From Arthrobacter sp. AL12 (lineage in GTDB: Bacteria; Actinomycetota; Actinomycetes; Actinomycetales; Micrococcaceae): DNA of 64,000 bases. Each line of letters begins with the position of its first letter. The first letter of the stretch is position 1. Positions 49,672 through 57,601 of the stretch are shown here, piece after piece. The notes under the pieces were generated by a model, which was given only the letters and a program-made list of their open reading frames with translations, was not told the origin of the DNA and did not search any database. Both the position numbers and the translations under genes were made by a program. The stretch covers positions 331,641-395,640 of the forward strand of contig NZ_JASBQY010000001.1 in the NCBI RefSeq assembly GCF_029960645.1, read 5' to 3'.

Positions 49672-50697
49672 GTGGCCCTCGTCTATTACGCTGGATCCAT
49701 CAAAGCTCTAGCCGATTCCCCCACCGCCCACACCGCCGCGCACCCGGTCGACCTACCCGCAGCCGCTCCGCTGACCGGCCTCCATGAGGCCCTCGACACC
49801 TGGTTCGGAGCCCACGCCCGGGACCTGCCCTGGCGGGCGACGGAATGCTCACCATGGGGCGTGCTGGTCAGCGAGATCATGCTGCAGCAGACGCCGGTGG
49901 TGCGCGTGCTGCCGGTCTGGGAGCAATGGCTCCGGCGCTGGCCCGCCCCTGCCGATCTGGCCCGGGAGCCCGCCGGCGAAGCGGTGCGGGCCTGGGGACG
50001 GCTGGGCTATCCGCGGCGGGCCCTGCGGCTACACGCGGCCGCCGTCGCCATCGGCGCCGGCCACGGCGGAAACGTCCCCGACACGTATCCGGAACTCCTC
50101 GAGCTGCCAGGGGTGGGCAGCTACACCGCGGCGGCCGTCGCCGCCTTCGCCTTCGGGCGCCGCGAAACCGTGGTGGACACCAACATCCGCCGCGTGCACG
50201 CGCGCCTGTTTTCCGGCGCGGCCCTGCCCTCGCCCGCGCTCACCGCAGCGGAGACGCGGCTTGCCGCGCAGGCACTGCCCGACGACGCCGGCCCCTCCGT
50301 CCGCTGGAACGCCTCGGTCATGGAACTGGGCGCGCTCGTGTGCACGGCGCGGTCGCCGAAGTGCGGGGAATGCCCGGTCAGCGGTTCCTGCGCCTGGCTT
50401 GCGGCCGGCGAGCCCCCGCCGACCTACACGCCCAAGGGGCAGTCGTGGCATGGAACGGACCGTCAGGTGCGGGGGGCGGTGATGGCTGTCCTCCGTGTGG
50501 CCGATTCGCCGGTGGCCGCGGAGCTGTTCCACCGGGCGCCGGCGGATCTTGGGTTTGAACCGGCCGGGATCGGAATTCCGCTGGCCGCCCTGCACCGTCT
50601 CGGCTGCGGCCCGGAACAGCTGGAACGCGCGCTGGCCGGGCTGCTGAGCGACGGGCTGGCCGAGCTGCATCCCGCAGGTTTCCTGCTGCCCGCCTGA
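49672..50697 (+). CDS. mutY: Adenine DNA glycosylase MutY
   Basis: Up to 341 residues. Removes adenine mispaired with 8-oxoguanine. The helix-hairpin-helix is ELPGVGSYTAAAVAAFAFG, the catalytic Asp lies in VVDTNIRRVHARLF, the early EIMLQQTPVVRVLP helix is conserved, and the 4Fe-4S loop is CTARSPKCGECPVSGSC. The C-terminal region after the cluster is shorter (about 100 residues) than the NUDIX-like domain of E. coli MutY, as in many actinobacteria. The GTG at 49672 has a poorly placed ribosome site and the first 36 residues are not conserved in character, so the true start may be internal. Confidence 0.92.
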   Translation: MALVYYAGSIKALADSPTAHTAAHPVDLPAAAPLTGLHEALDTWFGAHARDLPWRATECSPWGVLVSEIMLQQTPVVRVLPVWEQWLRRWPAPADLAREPAGEAVRAWGRLGYPRRALRLHAAAVAIGAGHGGNVPDTYPELLELPGVGSYTAAAVAAFAFGRRETVVDTNIRRVHARLFSGAALPSPALTAAETRLAAQALPDDAGPSVRWNASVMELGALVCTARSPKCGECPVSGSCAWLAAGEPPPTYTPKGQSWHGTDRQVRGAVMAVLRVADSPVAAELFHRAPADLGFEPAGIGIPLAALHRLGCGPEQLERALAGLLSDGLAELHPAGFLLPA

Positions 50698-50765
50698 TCG
50701 CACCGGGCCGCCGCCCCAGGACGCCGGACCCTAGCTCGGCCGGGCTGCCGGAACTACCCTGAAGC

Positions 50766-51260
50766 ATGCGCGCGTTCGCAGCACTCGTGGGCCTGGCTTG
50801 CATCGCCCTGCTGGCCGCCGGGTGCCAGCCCCAAACGGCGTGCCCGGCCATCGCCCAGGCACCCGTCGTTGCGCTGACGGTGGCCCGGGAGTACGCCGCC
50901 TCCGTGAAGACAATCCGCCTCAAGGCCTGCCAGGACGGGCGCTGCACGGAGGCTGACCTGGAGCTGTTCCCGGGCAGCACCACCGTGGACCAGGGCTGCG
51001 GACCGGGACCGGACGGCAGCGACCGTCCCTGTTCCGCTAGCGCCACGCCCGACGGCACCCTTACCGGGATGCTCATGCTGGATCCGCTCACGGACTCCCC
51101 CATCGAGGTGACAGCGGGCGGCACCGGCGCCGGCGGCCTCCCCCTGCCCGTCCGGACCCTGACGTTCACGCCCCGGGTGGCGTACCCGTACGGCGAGCCG
51201 TGCGGCAGGTTCATCTCAGCCGGAGTGCTACTGGATGCAGACGGCCTCCGTGCCGTCTAA
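50766..51260 (+). CDS. Small secreted lipoprotein of unknown function
   Basis: 164 residues. The signal sequence MRAFAALVGLACIALLAAGC ends in lipobox AAGC (Cys20). Mature part has several Cys (CQDGRC, DQGCGPG, CSASATP, GEPCGRF) that could form disulfides outside the cell, and a beta-rich layout with VVALTVAREYAASVKTIRLK. No family recognised. It lies 68 bases after mutY on the same strand and may share its transcript. Confidence 0.72.
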   Translation: MRAFAALVGLACIALLAAGCQPQTACPAIAQAPVVALTVAREYAASVKTIRLKACQDGRCTEADLELFPGSTTVDQGCGPGPDGSDRPCSASATPDGTLTGMLMLDPLTDSPIEVTAGGTGAGGLPLPVRTLTFTPRVAYPYGEPCGRFISAGVLLDADGLRAV

Positions 51261-51339
51261 CCCGTGTGGAGAAAAGTGGACACCGTGAACGCACCAAACA
51301 TCAACCGCTGGAGCCGCAGCCGGACCAGGAGAAGGATCC

Positions 51340-51914
51340 GGTTGCCTGGGCGCGTTTGTCAGCTCCGGCTCCTATCAGTTCAGCCACCTGTTCGGCAGCA
51401 CCCCGGGCACGGTCCTGGCCATCGTCGGTGTCTTCGCCCTGGGCTGCCGCCCGGCGAGCAGCCGGGCGGGAGGCCTGGCGCTGGCGGCCATGGTCACCGC
51501 CGCCGCCGGCACGGCACTGCTGCTCGTGCCTGCGGCGATCTCCACCTTCGCCATTCCCGCCGTCGGAAAGGCCTACCTGGCCAGTAAAGAGGAGGTGATG
51601 CGGCTGGAGTTCCCGGCGTCCATGACGGGGGCGTTCCTGTTGGGCCTCCTGCTCGCCGTCCTCGGCAACATCCTGCTGGGGTCGCGGTGTGGCGTTCCCA
51701 TGTTCTGCCGCGCTGGGCCGGGGCACTCTGGGCGGCCGGCGCCGTCGTGTTCTTCCTCTTCGGCGCCGTCCTGGGGCAGGTGACGACGGGGAGCAGCCTG
51801 CCCACCCAGGCCGCCGGGGCCCTGCTGATGGCAGTCGCCGGCGGTTGGATCGCCTGGAGCGGCCACCGGCACGCCACGGCAATCCCGGACCAGACCGCGG
51901 CCGGTGCGGTCTGA
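51340..51914 (+). pseudogene. Frameshifted small membrane protein
   Basis: Reads as one four-helix membrane protein in two frames. The first runs GAFVSSGSYQFSHLFGSTPG, TVLAIVGVFALGC, TAAAGTALLLVPAAISTFAI, EEVMRLEFPASMTGAFLLG. Near 51680 the frame must shift to continue with WRSHVLPRWAGALWAAGAVV and LMAVAGGWIAWSGHR. The N-terminus before 51340 also breaks: the likely start region at about 51264 is in another frame. Similar unbroken proteins of about 210 residues are common in actinobacteria. A sequencing error is possible for either break, but two are less likely. Confidence 0.7.
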
Positions 51915-51924
51915 GCCAAGACCG

Positions 51925-52599
51925 CTAGGGTTCGCCGAAGCCCGCCGTGATCAGTCCGCGCAGATAGTCCACGGCTTTGTCCGCGTCCGGGCCGCTGGCT
52001 TCGATGTGCAGGACCGTTCCCCGCACCGCCCCGAGCATCATAAGCTCCGTCATCGATGCGCCGTCGGCGCCGTTCACGCTGACCTCGGCATCCATGCCGG
52101 ACAGCCCCCCGGCGATTTTCGCGGCCGGACGGGCGTGCATGCCGGCCTGGTTGATAAGTTCGAAGTCCCCTGTCGCCTCCGGGGGCCGGTGCTCGTGGAC
52201 GTGCTGCGCCGCAGCCGGGGGCCGGTAGACGGCTTCGGCGGCTTCCTTCACTCCCGCGGCATCCGCCCCGGCCTGCGCGGCCACGGCGGCCGCGACAAGA
52301 CCTTCGATAAGGGGCGCATCGGCCAGCAGCACTGAGGAGGGGTCCGCCAGGAATTCCACCGCGGACTCCGCCGTCATCACGGCCGAGCCCAGATCCGTCA
52401 GGACGACGATGCCGTCGCTGTTGACATCCCCGGCCTGCTCCAGCGCCGCCATGACGCGCTCGAGGCTGGTGCCGATCCGGCCGTCGTCGGTGCCGCCGGC
52501 CGGAAGGATCAGGACGTCGGGTGCCATCTGGGCGGCAAGCTCGACGGCGCCGTCGGCGATCTTCTCGCTGTGGGAGACGACAACAAGCTTGACCGTCAT
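51925..52599 (-). CDS. dhaM: PTS-dependent dihydroxyacetone kinase phosphotransferase subunit DhaM
   Basis: 224 residues. Passes phosphate from the PTS to DhaL-ADP. The N-terminal EIIA-mannose-like domain has VVVSHSEKIADGAVELAAQM with the phospho-His9 and VVLTDLGSAVMTAE. A second HPr-like domain has FELINQAGMHARPAAKIAGG with its active His and MTELMMLGAVRG. The EI-like third domain found in some enterobacterial DhaM is absent. Last gene of dhaKLM, overlapping dhaL by 4 bases. Confidence 0.93.
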   Translation of the reverse strand: MTVKLVVVSHSEKIADGAVELAAQMAPDVLILPAGGTDDGRIGTSLERVMAALEQAGDVNSDGIVVLTDLGSAVMTAESAVEFLADPSSVLLADAPLIEGLVAAAVAAQAGADAAGVKEAAEAVYRPPAAAQHVHEHRPPEATGDFELINQAGMHARPAAKIAGGLSGMDAEVSVNGADGASMTELMMLGAVRGTVLHIEASGPDADKAVDYLRGLITAGFGEP

Positions 52600-53222
52600 T
52601 CAACTGCCCCGACGGCGGCGCGCAGGATTAGCGCGCTGGAGACGGCGCCCGGGTCCCGGTGGCCGATGCTGCGCTCCCCCAGATAGCTGGCGCGTCCCTT
52701 GCGGGCGAGCATCGGGTCGGTGGAAACGGCCCCGGCCTCTGCCGCTTCCGCGGCGGCCACCAGGACCTTGAGCACATCGCTGTCCCCGGCCGCGGCAGTA
52801 GCCGCGTCAACGGCGGGCGTCCAGGCATCAACCATCGTCTTGTCGCCCGATTCCGCCTTCCCGCGGGCCACGATCCCGTCCCTGGCGGCCTGGAACGCCG
52901 AAGCGAGGGTCGCGGCGTCGATGTCGGACGCCTCACCGAGCGCCGTGCCTGCCCGGAGGAAAGCCGTGCCGTAAAGCGGGCCGGCGGCCCCCCCGACCTT
53001 GGACATCAGGGTCATGGCGGTCAATTTCAGGGCGGCCCCGGCCGTTTCCGGCGGCGCCTCGGCAATCTTCACCATCACCGCTTTGAAGCCACGGTCCATA
53101 TTCTCGCCGTGGTCCGAATCGCCGATCGGCCGGTCCAGCTCGATGAGTTCTTTCCGGTGCTCCGCCATGGCCTGGGCCGAGAGGGTCAGCCACCGCAGCG
53201 CCCAGTTGACGTCCAGCCCCAC
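52596..53222 (-). CDS. dhaL: Dihydroxyacetone kinase ADP-binding subunit DhaL
   Basis: 208 residues, a helical barrel holding ADP as a fixed cofactor. The signature PIGDSDHGENMDRGFKAV supplies the Asp that bind magnesium-ADP. TLMSKVGGAAGPLYGTAFLR and GDKTMVDAWTPAVDA are the other family motifs, and RKGRASYLGERSIGHRDPGA closes the nucleotide pocket. Lies between dhaK (2-base gap) and dhaM. Confidence 0.95.
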   Translation of the reverse strand: MGLDVNWALRWLTLSAQAMAEHRKELIELDRPIGDSDHGENMDRGFKAVMVKIAEAPPETAGAALKLTAMTLMSKVGGAAGPLYGTAFLRAGTALGEASDIDAATLASAFQAARDGIVARGKAESGDKTMVDAWTPAVDAATAAAGDSDVLKVLVAAAEAAEAGAVSTDPMLARKGRASYLGERSIGHRDPGAVSSALILRAAVGAVE

Positions 53223-53224
53223 GG

Positions 53225-54226
53225 TCAGACGCCCCAGCGGAGAGCCGGGGTGTGGACAGGTGCATCCCAGAGGGCTGTCATCTCATCGTCGAGGCGCAGG
53301 ACGGTAATGGAACAGCCCTGCATTTCGAGGGAGGTGATGTAGTTGCCCACCAGTGACCGAGCCACGGTAACGCCCTGCGCGGCCAGCTGCTGCGCGGCGC
53401 GGCGGTAGACAATGTAGAGCTCGCTCTGCGGGGTGCCGCCCATGCCGTTGACGAACAGGAGCACTTTGTCCCCGGACGCCAGACCAAGGTCGCTGACGAC
53501 CGGTTCGAGGAGGCGGTCGGTGATGCCGTCGGCGTTTTCCATCGGAATGCGGTGCCGGCCGGGCTCGCCGTGAATGCCGATGCCGATCTCGATTTCATTT
53601 TCCTCCAGTACAAAGCTGGGCGCCCCCGCGTGCGGGACGGTGCAGGCGGTCAGTGCCACGCCCATGCTGCGCACGTTTTGGTTGACCCGGTCGCCGATGG
53701 CTGCGACGGCGTCGAGGTTATCCCCGCGCTCGGCGGCGGCACCGGCGATTTTTTCCACCAGCACGGTGCCGCCGACGCCGCGCCGTCCGGCGGTGTACAG
53801 CGAGTCCTGCACCGCCACGTCGTCGTTGACCAGCACGGTGCGGACCTCGACGCCTTCGGCCTGGGCAAGCTCTCCGGCGGTCTCAAAGTTGAGGACGTCG
53901 CCCGTGTAGTTCTTCACGATGTGCACGACGCCGGCACCTGAGTTGACGGCGAGTGTCGCCGGAAGGATCTGGTCGGGTGTTGGCGAGGTGAAAACGGCGC
54001 CCGGGACTGCGGCGTCGAGCATTCCCAGGCCGACGTAGCCGCCATGCAGGGGCTCGTGCCCGCTGCCGCCGCCGGAAACCAGCCCGACTTTTCCTGCCAC
54101 CGGCGCGTCTTTGCGCACGATGTACTTGGGGTCCGCAAAGACGGTCACGAGGTCGGCATGGGCAAGCCCGAAGCCCTCCACTGACTCGTCAACCACGGCG
54201 CGGGGATCATTGATGAGCTTCTTCAT
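53225..54226 (-). CDS. dhaK: Dihydroxyacetone kinase substrate-binding subunit DhaK
   Basis: 333 residues. Binds dihydroxyacetone covalently as a hemiaminal through the His in [56 protein letters not shown] and [20 protein letters not shown] are standard. First gene of dhaKLM; its product is phosphorylated by DhaL using phosphate from the PTS via DhaM. No DhaR or DhaS regulator is adjacent. Confidence 0.96.
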   Translation of the reverse strand: MKKLINDPRAVVDESVEGFGLAHADLVTVFADPKYIVRKDAPVAGKVGLVSGGGSGHEPLHGGYVGLGMLDAAVPGAVFTSPTPDQILPATLAVNSGAGVVHIVKNYTGDVLNFETAGELAQAEGVEVRTVLVNDDVAVQDSLYTAGRRGVGGTVLVEKIAGAAAERGDNLDAVAAIGDRVNQNVRSMGVALTACTVPHAGAPSFVLEENEIEIGIGIHGEPGRHRIPMENADGITDRLLEPVVSDLGLASGDKVLLFVNGMGGTPQSELYIVYRRAAQQLAAQGVTVARSLVGNYITSLEMQGCSITVLRLDDEMTALWDAPVHTPALRWGV

Positions 54227-54369
54227 GGCGTGCTCCCTGGATGGTGTCCTGGCTGCTTGGTTAGACCCTACTACCGGGGCCCCTGCCAGCGGTAGGCTCC
54301 GGATTCACAACATCTGTGGCGGAACCGGGGTGCTGCCGGACGGCCGCCTTCCCCGGATCCGCGGGTGCC

Positions 54370-54630
54370 TCACCTGGGTTTATCCGCCCCCAGCGGTAAG
54401 CTCGGCCAGGCGTCGCTGCCAAGCCAGGAGAACGGCGGCGCGTTCAGCCGCCGCCGATCAGTTCCGGGCGCCGGCCCTCGGCCGGACTCAAGGTCCGGGC
54501 GACGACCCGGCGCCGGCTCCTCGGCAGAGTCCTCCCGGGCGCCGGCATCGGCGGCGGGCCGCACCTCGGCCCCGCCGGCGATGGTCATTTGGAATGCGGA
54601 GAAATCTGGAAAAGAGACGCGCTCGTGCAA
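54370..54630 (-). CDS. Small hypothetical protein
   Basis: 86 residues from a TTG at 54630 that has GGAGG seven bases upstream, a near-ideal ribosome site and the main reason to call it. The product starts HERVSFPDFSAFQMTIAGG, then becomes Ala/Pro/Arg/Glu-rich and probably disordered. Codon third positions are GC-rich but less so than neighbours. No family recognised. It would otherwise leave a 510-bp gap between dhaK and the acetyltransferase. Could be a false call. Confidence 0.4.
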   Translation of the reverse strand: MHERVSFPDFSAFQMTIAGGAEVRPAADAGAREDSAEEPAPGRRPDLESGRGPAPGTDRRRLNAPPFSWLGSDAWPSLPLGADKPR

Positions 54631-54737
54631 TTTCTTGCCTCCGGAAGTCGGGTGGTCCGACTCCTTGAACCGGGATCAGTTTATCCACCAAATTTATGGA
54701 TGGGAAGACCCGGCCTGCGGCCCGTCCGGGCGCTGTT

Positions 54738-55247
54738 CTACAGGGTTTTGATCATCCGGGTATTGCCGAGCGTATTGGGCTTCACCCGGGCGAGGTCGAG
54801 GAACTCGGCAACGCCCTCATCGTGCGAGCGCAACAGCTCCGAATACACGACAGGGTCGACGGCGGTCTGGTCGGCCATGACCTCGAAGCCGTGCGTTTTG
54901 AAGAAGTCCACCTCGAAGGTCAGGCAGAACACTCGGGAGACCCCCAGCGCCTTGGCGTCCTCCAGCAGGCGCTCAACCAGCAGGTGGCCCACACCCTTCC
55001 CCCGCCAGGCATCCGAGGCCGTGAGGGTGCGCACCTCGGCGAGGTCCTCCCACATAACGTGCAGCGCCCCGCAGCCGATCACCTCGCCGTCCGGCGACTC
55101 GGCAATCCGGAACTCCTGCAGGCTCTCGTAGTAGGCCACGGTTTCCTTGGCCATGAGGATCCGCTGCTCGGCCAGAGGCCCCACAAGCGTCTTGATCGCC
55201 CCGACATCGCTCGTGCGGGCGGGGCGGATGCGGATTGTCTCAGTCAC
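54738..55247 (-). CDS. Short amino-acid N-acetyltransferase (ArgA-like GNAT)
   Basis: 169 residues of a single GNAT domain without the amino acid kinase domain of classic N-acetylglutamate synthase. IRPARTSDVGAIKTLVGPLA, GCGALHVMWEDLAEVRTLTA and the acetyl-CoA loop WRGKGVGHLLVERLLEDAK are present, with FFKTHGFEVM near the end. This layout matches the short mycobacterial N-acetylglutamate synthase (Rv2747), so a role in arginine synthesis is likely. Confidence 0.88.
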   Translation of the reverse strand: MTETIRIRPARTSDVGAIKTLVGPLAEQRILMAKETVAYYESLQEFRIAESPDGEVIGCGALHVMWEDLAEVRTLTASDAWRGKGVGHLLVERLLEDAKALGVSRVFCLTFEVDFFKTHGFEVMADQTAVDPVVYSELLRSHDEGVAEFLDLARVKPNTLGNTRMIKTL

Positions 55248-55328
55248 AGCCCAATCTTACGGGGACCACTTACCTTGGTCTTGATAAGCGTCCCCGGACG
55301 CACCGGACTCCGGTCCGGACGGCAGCGC

Positions 55329-57461
55329 CTACAGGCCCAGTTCAGCGGGCACCGGCAGATCCTTGTCCAGCAGGTTCCTGGCGAGGAAGTGCTCGACCAC
55401 GCCGTACCAGACCTTGGCATGCTGCGGCTGCAGGATCCAATGGTTCTCGTCCGGGAAGTAGAGGAACCGGTGCTCGGTCTCGCCGTTCTCGTCGGCGGCG
55501 AGCTGGGACCTGGAGAGGAGCTCGTACCAGAGGCGCAGGCCCTCGCCGATCGGCACCCGGTAGTCCTTGTCGCCGTGGATGACGAGCATGGGGGTGCTGA
55601 TGTCCTCCACGTGCAGGTGCGGGGAGTTCTCCAGCGCCATCTGGGCGGTCATCTCCCTGAGCCAGTACTGCGCGTCGTCCGTGGTGGGGCCGAACTGGTC
55701 CAGAGCCCAGAGGCTGGCGTGGGTGACGATCGCTTTGAACCGGTCCGTGTGGCCGGCCACCCAGTTGGCCATGTAGCCGCCGAAGGAACCGCCCATGGCA
55801 GCGGTGCGGGTCTCGTCGATGTCCGGCCGCTGTACCACGGTGTCGGTGATCGCCATCAGGTCGGTGAACGGGGCCTTGCCCCATGCACCCCAGCCGCGCT
55901 GGATGTGGTGCCGGCCGTACCCGGTGGAGAGGGCCGGGTCCGGCAGCAGCACGGCGTAGCCCCGCGCCACGAGCAGCCAGGGGTTCCAGCGCCACGTCCA
56001 GGCATTCCAGGAACCGAGCGGACCGCCATGGATCCAGAGCAGCAGCGGCGCCGGGCTGCCGGCCGACGCGCCGTCAGGGAGCGCCAAGTACGCCGGAACG
56101 CGGGTGCCGTCGGCCGCCGTCGTCTCCACCCGCTCCAGCGAGCCCTGGTACTGCGGGCGTTCAGCGGGGGCAGGGAGCCGGACGGTGTCCCCGCCGGCGA
56201 GGTCGATGCGCACCGCTTCCGGCGGGAACTCGTAGGAGCTGCGCAGCGCATAGGCAGAGCTCCCGTCCGGTGCGACCACGACGTCGGTGTAGGCGGCGGT
56301 GTCGGCGGTCAGGCGGGTTACCGGGCCGCCGGCGGCGTCCCCGCTGACGCTGATCCGGAAGACCGGCGAGGCCCCGTCCTCATCTGCGGTGACGAGCAGG
56401 GCCGATCCGTCCGGAAGCCATGCCGCCGGGCTCGGCCAGCGGTCCCAACCGTGCGCCAGCGGCGTCAGTGCGGCGGCTGCCGAATCCGCCGCGGACGCAG
56501 GGCTGGAGACGTCGAGCAGGTGCAGCCTGACCTGCGGGGCCGACTCGGGCGTGGTGTCGCTTTCGCTAAGCACCACCAGGGTGCGGTTGTCCGGGCTCAC
56601 CGGGCCGGGGAAGTAACTCATCCCCTCGGTGTCCAGAAGGACGGTCCGGGTGCCGCGGGCGACGTCAATGGCGACGAGGACGGACCGTGAATTCGCGCGC
56701 GCAAGCGGCTTTGAGAAGCTGCTGTAAATGGTCTTGCCGTCCGGACTGACGACTGACTCTGCATCGCGAAGGCCGGCACCGGCGTCGGGCGACAGGTTCC
56801 GGAGCGTCAGCGGCGGCGCGGCATCGACGGTAGTGGGCCTGCCCGGCGCACTTTCCTCGCCGGGCTCGACGGCGAAGAGCCTCGGCTGAACGGGTCCCAG
56901 ATCGGCGTCCCAGTAGCGCACCGGATAGCCGCTGTGCAGGATGGCGGCAACCTTGTTGTCCTTGCGCGCGGTGCGGCGTTCCTCGTCGTCGTCCTCATCC
57001 GTGGACCCTGACAGCACCGCTGCGCTGACGAAAAGGGCGCCCGTGTCCTTCGCGGCCAGGAGCGCGCTGACTCCACCGGCCCGGGTGAGCACGACGCGGG
57101 CCTCGCCGCCGTCCGCGGGCAGCACCCACAGGGCTTTGACCGGGTCCGCGTCGGGGGTTTCCGGGTCCGGGCGCGCGGAACTGAAGTACAGCTCGCCGCT
57201 GGCGGCAAACACGGCACCGGTCTCGCCCTTGGCGCTGCGGGTGATCCGGCGGGCCTGCTTCTGCCCGGCCGGGTCCAGTTCCCACAGGGCAGTGCCATAT
57301 TCGGTGCCCTTGGCGTTCAGCGTCGCCACGGTGGTGACGAGCCGCCTGCCGTCCGGGCTCAACGCCAGGCCCGCCACCCTCGGAAGCGCGAGGTAGTGGT
57401 CCAGGTCGTGGAACGGGGTCTCGGGTTTTTCGCCCAGGGTCTCTGCATCGGGGGAAGCCAT
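55329..57461 (-). CDS. S9-family prolyl oligopeptidase-type serine peptidase
   Basis: About 710 residues, cytoplasmic by lack of signal. The N-terminal part is a beta-propeller (HDLDHYLALPRVAGLALSPD, repeated blade-like segments). The C-terminal alpha/beta hydrolase has the nucleophile in AMGGSFGGYMANW, the Asp in MLVIHGDKDYRVP and the His in FPDENHWIL, with LLWIHGGPLGSW as the oxyanion strand. Relatives are acylaminoacyl-peptidases or dipeptidyl peptidases. The ATG at 57461 is preferred to the TTG at 57476. Confidence 0.9.
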   Translation of the reverse strand: MASPDAETLGEKPETPFHDLDHYLALPRVAGLALSPDGRRLVTTVATLNAKGTEYGTALWELDPAGQKQARRITRSAKGETGAVFAASGELYFSSARPDPETPDADPVKALWVLPADGGEARVVLTRAGGVSALLAAKDTGALFVSAAVLSGSTDEDDDEERRTARKDNKVAAILHSGYPVRYWDADLGPVQPRLFAVEPGEESAPGRPTTVDAAPPLTLRNLSPDAGAGLRDAESVVSPDGKTIYSSFSKPLARANSRSVLVAIDVARGTRTVLLDTEGMSYFPGPVSPDNRTLVVLSESDTTPESAPQVRLHLLDVSSPASAADSAAAALTPLAHGWDRWPSPAAWLPDGSALLVTADEDGASPVFRISVSGDAAGGPVTRLTADTAAYTDVVVAPDGSSAYALRSSYEFPPEAVRIDLAGGDTVRLPAPAERPQYQGSLERVETTAADGTRVPAYLALPDGASAGSPAPLLLWIHGGPLGSWNAWTWRWNPWLLVARGYAVLLPDPALSTGYGRHHIQRGWGAWGKAPFTDLMAITDTVVQRPDIDETRTAAMGGSFGGYMANWVAGHTDRFKAIVTHASLWALDQFGPTTDDAQYWLREMTAQMALENSPHLHVEDISTPMLVIHGDKDYRVPIGEGLRLWYELLSRSQLAADENGETEHRFLYFPDENHWILQPQHAKVWYGVVEHFLARNLLDKDLPVPAELGL

Positions 57462-57551
57462 GCACCGATTCAACACCCCCAGTGGGCCGGATCACACCAA
57501 TTTCACCTACAGTGAAACATTGCTTTCAGACCGCACCGGGGGCGCCGACGC

Positions 57552-57590
57552 AAAAGGCCCCGCCTTCCGTTTTCGGGAAGTCGGGGCCTT
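57552..57590. terminator. Bidirectional terminator after clpC
   Basis: AAAAGGCCCCGCCTTCC and GGAAGTCGGGGCCTTT pair around GTTTTC, just after the clpC stop on the minus strand. The stem ends in T on either strand. Confidence 0.82.
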
Positions 57591-57601
57591 TGAGCCGATG
57601 C

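Noticed and set aside
54696..56690. A 664-codon plus-strand open frame opposite the acetyltransferase and S9 peptidase
   Set aside because: Shadow frame; the minus-strand genes carry all catalytic motifs.
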